DNA from: Planctomycetaceae bacterium UBA4732
Lineage (GTDB): Bacteria > Planctomycetota > Planctomycetia > Gemmatales > Gemmataceae
DNA length: 9,643 nucleotides
Assembly: GCA_002404095.1 (NCBI GenBank)
Contig: DHJA01000231.1
Span: 48,079-57,721, forward strand
Reading direction: 5' to 3'
Part shown: one piece after another, positions 7,017 to 9,643 of the stretch
How positions within the stretch are numbered: the first letter of the stretch is position 1
Layout of the letters: each line of letters starts with the position of its first letter
The notes under the pieces: model-generated
The model's input: the letters and a program-made list of their open reading frames with translations, nothing else
Told to the model about the DNA's origin: nothing
Database searches by the model: none
Program-made: the position numbers and the translations under genes

Positions 7017-7232
7017 TCAGCGCTTCGTGGGCCGGTGCGAGGTCTTGGGTTTTCGAGCCCCGCGCTCCAGCGCGGCGCAGAGCATTTCCAGGGTTTCCAC
7101 GTCGCGGTTGCCTTCACTCTTGGCGGACACGATTTCCCTGTCGAGCCACGTACGCGGTGACTGACCGGGTAGTCCGGCCAGGAGTGCCGCCACCTCCGCC
7201 TTGATCTCTCCAAGTTTCTTCCGGCCCATCAT
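7017..7232 (-). CDS. Hypothetical 71-aa protein downstream of the HNH endonuclease
   Basis: I do not recognise this family. The product is small, highly charged and probably helical, beginning MMGRKKLGEIKAEVAALLAG and ending in a basic tail (KPKTSHRPTKR). It contains an amphipathic stretch DVETLEMLCAALER in its second half. Codon use has the G/C-rich third positions of the neighbouring genes, which supports coding. The start ATG has GAGG (7241-7244 on the plus strand) eight bases upstream. It lies 41 bp downstream of the HNH stop on the same strand and is convergent with the protease gene (24-bp gap). It could be the third gene of the HNH operon. Confidence 0.6.
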   Translation of the reverse strand: MMGRKKLGEIKAEVAALLAGLPGQSPRTWLDREIVSAKSEGNRDVETLEMLCAALERGARKPKTSHRPTKR

Positions 7233-7273
7233 ACGAAACGCCTCAAGAGCCGCCGCAGCCGTTCATCGTCGCC

Positions 7274-7678
7274 CTATTCCGGCGGAAATACGCCCTCCTC
7301 GATCAGTTCCTGACGCGCGGCGACGCGATAGGGTTGGTTGATTTCCAACACGGCCACCGTGGCCCGACCTGTGGGCGTCCGGCCGACCAGTATCGGGCCT
7401 TCCCACCGAAAGTGCCGCGCCCATTTATGCCGTCTGGGGTGGAACAAGGGGACGATGGAAAGGGACGCGGAGTCGATTCCGGCGATATTCGGCCCCTTGT
7501 AGCTGTTACAGAGAAAACATGCCAGCGCGAGGTTGGCGGCGACCTCAGCGCCCCGATGCTTGCGCGCGACAATGTGATCGATTTCAAAGCGGAGTCGGGT
7601 GAAGGCGCGCGGCATTCGACAATATTCGCAGCAGGAAGCCGCGCGCCGCCATACCAGGCCAATTAACGCCTCATCCAT
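7274..7678 (-). CDS. HNH endonuclease, small zinc-finger type
   Basis: Predicted metal-dependent DNA nuclease of 134 aa. Four cysteines in two CxxC pairs (C17-x-x-C20 in CEYC and C54-x-x-C57 in CFLC) should bind a structural zinc. The HNH core is EIDHIVARKHRG (32-43) with Asp34 and His35, Asn49 in the ANLALAC helix, and Asn58 or His80 in the third position. The block LFHPRRHKWARHF (78-90) is typical of this subfamily. ATG 7678 overlaps the upstream gene's stop by 8 bp, suggesting translational coupling. A GTG at 7696 is a less attractive alternative start. After the TAG stop the same frame continues for 14 sense codons to a TGA that overlaps the next start codon, so the stop may be recent. 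Cleavage target unknown: it could be defence, mobile-element or housekeeping. Confidence 0.88.
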   Translation of the reverse strand: MDEALIGLVWRRAASCCEYCRMPRAFTRLRFEIDHIVARKHRGAEVAANLALACFLCNSYKGPNIAGIDSASLSIVPLFHPRRHKWARHFRWEGPILVGRTPTGRATVAVLEINQPYRVAARQELIEEGVFPPE

Positions 7679-7970
7679 GCGATTTGGCGCCAGCACTCCG
7701 GCGTTTCAAAGACCGCCTCGCCAAGGAGTGCATCTGGTCGAGTAAGGATCCGATGCGCCCGTAAGCGTCAATCTCGGCCCGCTCTTCGGCGCTGAGCGTA
7801 CCTTCCCGTGCCTTCAAGGACAGCTCATGCATCCGCGCATGATCGCGCGGCTCGAAGTCGAGTTGGAGAATGGCGCGGGCGGTGAGAACGGGAAGGCTTT
7901 CGCGTTCCGGCCCGATCAGGCGGCCGAGGACCGCGACTTCACTTGGCGAGAAAGTCGATTCCGACGCCAT
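7671..7970 (-). CDS. Small conserved-looking protein paired with the HNH endonuclease
   Basis: The product is 99 aa with no enzyme motif that I can see. The N-terminal half reads FSPSEVAVLGRLIGPERESL (7-26) and then an ARAILQLDF segment. The second half is a charged helical region, MHELSLKAREGTLSAEERAE (47-66), followed by IGSLLDQMHSLARRSLK (73-89), with a basic end. The strong GGAGG (7976-7980) five bases upstream fixes the start at ATG 7970; the frame is open further upstream to 8042, but that would run over the lipoprotein terminator. It is the first gene of a likely operon and overlaps the HNH gene by 8 bp. From memory, small proteins of this type sit beside HNH nucleases in other planctomycetes. 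It may be a partner or inhibitor of the nuclease, but that is inferred from position only. Confidence 0.78.
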   Translation of the reverse strand: MASESTFSPSEVAVLGRLIGPERESLPVLTARAILQLDFEPRDHARMHELSLKAREGTLSAEERAEIDAYGRIGSLLDQMHSLARRSLKRRSAGAKSHG

Positions 7971-7975
7971 GACGG

Positions 7976-7980
7976 CCTCC
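7976..7980 (-). promoter_or_regulatory. Strong ribosome binding site for the 99-aa gene
   Basis: GGAGG on the minus strand lies five bases before ATG 7970. It is the strongest Shine-Dalgarno sequence in the window and decides the start of this gene. Confidence 0.8.
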
Positions 7981-7997
7981 ACACAATGGGCATGGGG

Positions 7998-8003
7998 AGT
8001 ATA
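7998..8003 (-). promoter_or_regulatory. Possible -10 box for the small protein-HNH operon
   Basis: TATACT on the minus strand differs from TATAAT at one base and lies just after the terminator of the preceding operon and about 28 bases before ATG 7970. No good -35 hexamer is found at 16-18 bp; TTGATG (8016-8021) is only 12 bp away. A short leader would begin near 7990. Confidence 0.35.
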
Positions 8004-8005
8004 CC

Positions 8006-8035
8006 AAAACGCGGCCATCAACGTATTTGGCCGCG
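8006..8035 (-). terminator. Probable intrinsic terminator of the lipoprotein operon
   Basis: A perfect 8-bp GC-rich stem (CGCGGCCA at 8010-8017 against TGGCCGCG at 8028-8035) with a 10-nt loop is followed on the minus strand by TTTT (8006-8009). It begins four bases after the lipoprotein stop codon. The T-run is short, so termination may be partial. Confidence 0.6.
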
Positions 8036-8038
8036 GCG

Positions 8039-8968
8039 TCACTTCACCGGCGCGTTCAGCCGAGTGCGTTGAATGGACATTTCCTGCGACACGCCGCTTG
8101 GCGTATCCGGCCCCTTGGCGAGGTTGGCCGCCGGGATGCTCAGACCGGCCCGGCTGAACAGCTTCGCGGCCGAGGGCGCGTCGATCTTGTTCACTTCCGT
8201 CTCAAACAAGCGCATCGACATTTCAATTTGTTGCGTCCTCCAGACCAGCTTCACGTGCTTCGGCACAACAGCGGAGCCGATCGTTTGCACTTCCAGCACC
8301 GAAGCTCGGCAAATCTCGTTGCCCTTGTCGTCCAGCAGATAGTAGGCGATCACCTGCGGCTTGTTCGGCCCGACCGTTATCTTGTTAAACTGCGTGACTT
8401 TCTGCACCGCCAGCCCCTGGGCGGACACGGCTTTCTCGACCAGGCTCACCGTCTTGGCGTCTTCCCTGATCGTATACTCCTTTTGCGGGTCGTAATCTCC
8501 CATACCCAGCGCCGCCACGATCATATCCGGCTGGAAAGGGAACGGCATCCGCGCCTTGCCGGCCGCCATGTCCGCATAAGAACAGTAATGGACGCGGGCC
8601 ACGCCGTCTTCGTCTTTGCCCTGGCTGATCCAGAACCAAAACTCCTCGTTATTGGAGCCGATGTCCACGGCGTCAACGCCGGCGACCTTGCCGCGCAGCC
8701 GGAAGTTGCGCGGCTTCTCACAGAACAGAGTACCTTGAAGTCCGATGGATTCGTTGCCTTGCTTGGCCTGGATTTCCAGCTCCGTGGACTTGATCGACTG
8801 AACGAGCTGGGCGTTGTGGTTGAGATAGGCGACCAGATCGGGGACGGTCGGTTTGCCGGTTTTGCTCACGGCGGCGGGCGGGTCGGGAATCATCTCGCGC
8901 CGGCAGCCGCCCGCCAGAGTGAGAACGCTGAACGCTCCCAGGCCCACGAGGATCGCGTATCGTCGCAT
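8039..8968 (-). CDS. Predicted lipoprotein, possibly LolA-like
   Basis: The product is 309 aa. The N-terminus is a lipoprotein signal: basic MRRY, a hydrophobic stretch (5-19), then LAGGC with Cys22 as the lipidation site; Ala at position -3 is slightly off the usual Leu. The body begins with a helix (DLVAYLNHNAQLVQSIKST, 44-62) followed by alternating strands, including CEKPRNFRLRG (83-93), GSNNEEFWFWI (104-114) and a second LEVQ strand (225-228). This layout, and the pattern of a KP-x-x-F strand followed by GSN and W, resembles the LolA/LppX fold that binds lipids or lipoproteins in the periplasm; that call is by eye and tentative. The start ATG is three bases after the stop of the 161-aa gene, with GGGAG overlapping that gene's end, so the two are one operon. 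A terminator follows. Confidence 0.8.
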   Translation of the reverse strand: MRRYAILVGLGAFSVLTLAGGCRREMIPDPPAAVSKTGKPTVPDLVAYLNHNAQLVQSIKSTELEIQAKQGNESIGLQGTLFCEKPRNFRLRGKVAGVDAVDIGSNNEEFWFWISQGKDEDGVARVHYCSYADMAAGKARMPFPFQPDMIVAALGMGDYDPQKEYTIREDAKTVSLVEKAVSAQGLAVQKVTQFNKITVGPNKPQVIAYYLLDDKGNEICRASVLEVQTIGSAVVPKHVKLVWRTQQIEMSMRLFETEVNKIDAPSAAKLFSRAGLSIPAANLAKGPDTPSGVSQEMSIQRTRLNAPVK

Positions 8969-8971
8969 GAG

Positions 8972-9457
8972 TTACTCCCAGCCGAGAGCTTGGAACACAT
9001 CTTCCTGAACGGCCGCCATTTCCTCATCCGTGAGCGAAGGGTTGGCGACCTCGTGCCGCGTTCCGGTTCGCCCATAGCGCAGACAGAGGATTTCGCGGCC
9101 GTCCTCCGTCCGGGTTTCCTCGAACTTGAACCGCTTGCGGCGCATCAGCAGCAGCGCCAGCACGTAGCGGAAGTTTACGCTCGCCGGCTCCGTCCGCCCT
9201 TCGAGGCGCGTAAAGCATTCGAGCAGCATGTCGTCGTCGATGGGCGGGCGGCGACGACCGCCGACGGCGGGAACGCGGCCCGCCCAGAAGCTAAAGGCGT
9301 CGGCCGGCGGACCCTGCCAGGCTTCCGCGGCATAATCCTTGCGGACGAACTTACCGGCTTCGTCGAGCAGGACGCTGTAATAGCGTTCGCCGGGTTTCAA
9401 GTCGCGGCCGCTGACGACGCAACGGCGCGTGTTCGGCTGGATCTGATATTCCGTCAT
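8972..9457 (-). CDS. Conserved-looking hypothetical protein upstream of the lipoprotein
   Basis: The product is 161 aa, soluble, with no signal peptide. It opens MTEYQIQPNTRRCVVSGRDL, continues with KPGERYYSVLLDE (21-33) and KDYAAEAWQGPP (40-51), has an acidic block DDDMLLECF (74-82), a hydrophobic-then-basic segment FRYVLALLLMRRKRFKFEE (96-114) and an acidic C-terminal helix ending in ALGWE. I associate this pattern with a protein of unknown function common in planctomycetes, from memory. Only one cysteine (Cys13) lies near the start, so a zinc ribbon is unlikely. ATG 9457 is preferred because it begins the conserved-looking segment; ATG 9469 and the frame out to 9493 are alternatives, and none has a strong ribosome binding site. 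It is three bases ahead of the lipoprotein and probably co-transcribed with it. Confidence 0.75.
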   Translation of the reverse strand: MTEYQIQPNTRRCVVSGRDLKPGERYYSVLLDEAGKFVRKDYAAEAWQGPPADAFSFWAGRVPAVGGRRRPPIDDDMLLECFTRLEGRTEPASVNFRYVLALLLMRRKRFKFEETRTEDGREILCLRYGRTGTRHEVANPSLTDEEMAAVQEDVFQALGWE

Positions 9458-9614
9458 GGAACGTCTCATCCACGGGCGGGAATCCAGCGTCATCCCATCT
9501 TATCGTCGCGGCGTCTCGCCCGGCAAGCGGCGGGGCGGTGGGGCGGATCGAATTAATACCGCGAAGGATCGGTTCGCACCAGATGGGAAGGAAAAAAGGG
9601 GGTCCTTCTCGATT

Positions 9615-9640
9615 GTAGGGGCGGGGTTTCCCCGCCCTTT
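9615..9640. repeat. Single copy of the GC-rich REP-like repeat
   Basis: Matches 37-62 at 25 of 26 positions (T at 9628 in place of C) in the same orientation. The core is a hairpin with an 8-bp stem, GGGCGGGG (9619-9626) and CCCCGCCC (9630-9637), around TTT. No inverted partner is visible within the window; one could lie just beyond the right edge. It lies upstream of the minus-strand 161-aa gene. Between that gene and this repeat (9458-9614) I see no convincing promoter. Confidence 0.75.
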
Positions 9641-9643
9641 GCG

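Noticed and set aside
6743..7213. 156-codon minus-strand frame overlapping the protease 3' end and the 71-aa gene
   Set aside because: It runs antisense through the conserved end of the protease and reads as Arg/Pro/Ser-rich low-complexity sequence. The 71-aa frame has a better start, ribosome binding site and composition.
8027..9556. Long plus-strand open frame of about 509 codons opposite the lipoprotein and 161-aa genes
   Set aside because: It is antisense to two genes that have a good start, a lipoprotein signal and tight operon spacing. Its translation has no recognisable domain, and GC-rich DNA often leaves the opposite frame open.
1..9640. Edge repeats considered as terminal inverted repeats of one large transposon
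   Set aside because: The left element is a complete inverted pair on its own, no transposase or recombinase is encoded between, and the content is a mix of ordinary chromosomal and phage-type genes.

Overview
The window looks like chromosomal DNA of a planctomycete, probably a member of the Gemmatales. This is an inference from protein content and high G+C, not from a marker gene. Supporting signs are a transmembrane Ser/Thr kinase with TPR repeats and a DFN (not DFG) metal-binding motif, a conserved-looking hypothetical protein and LolA-like lipoprotein pair of a type I associate with planctomycetes, and several families of short palindromic repeats in the intergenic gaps.

Layout. (1) Positions 1-58 hold a REPIN-like palindrome, followed by a 943-residue Ser/Thr kinase-TPR protein on the minus strand (74-2905). 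(2) A 368-bp gap (2906-3273) separates this kinase from a divergent phage-type block and contains a hairpin built of 9-bp units. (3) On the plus strand come three phage morphogenesis genes: terminase large subunit (3274-4572), HK97-type portal (4705-6084) and HK97-type prohead protease (6156-6992). Palindromic elements sit between terminase and portal (4573-4666) and between portal and protease (6039-6124). The latter runs into the portal reading frame and encodes its last 15 residues. No capsid, scaffold, head-tail adaptor, tail, integrase or lysis gene follows. (4) From 7017 to 9457 all genes are on the minus strand. In transcription order they are a 161-aa conserved hypothetical protein, a lipoprotein three bases downstream, a probable terminator, then a 99-aa small protein with a strong ribosome binding site overlapping an HNH endonuclease by 8 bp, and finally a 71-aa hypothetical protein. 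(5) The right edge carries a single copy of the GC-rich repeat seen at the left edge.

How the parts may work together. Terminase, portal and protease are the packaging motor, the portal vertex and the maturation protease of a tailed-phage head. Without a capsid gene here the block is a prophage remnant, a domesticated or gene-transfer-agent-like fragment, or part of a split locus. The 99-aa protein and HNH nuclease are translationally coupled and form the best candidate for an uncharacterised two-gene (possibly three-gene) system. The 161-aa protein and lipoprotein form a separate operon. All functional calls come from reading motifs by eye; no database search was possible.
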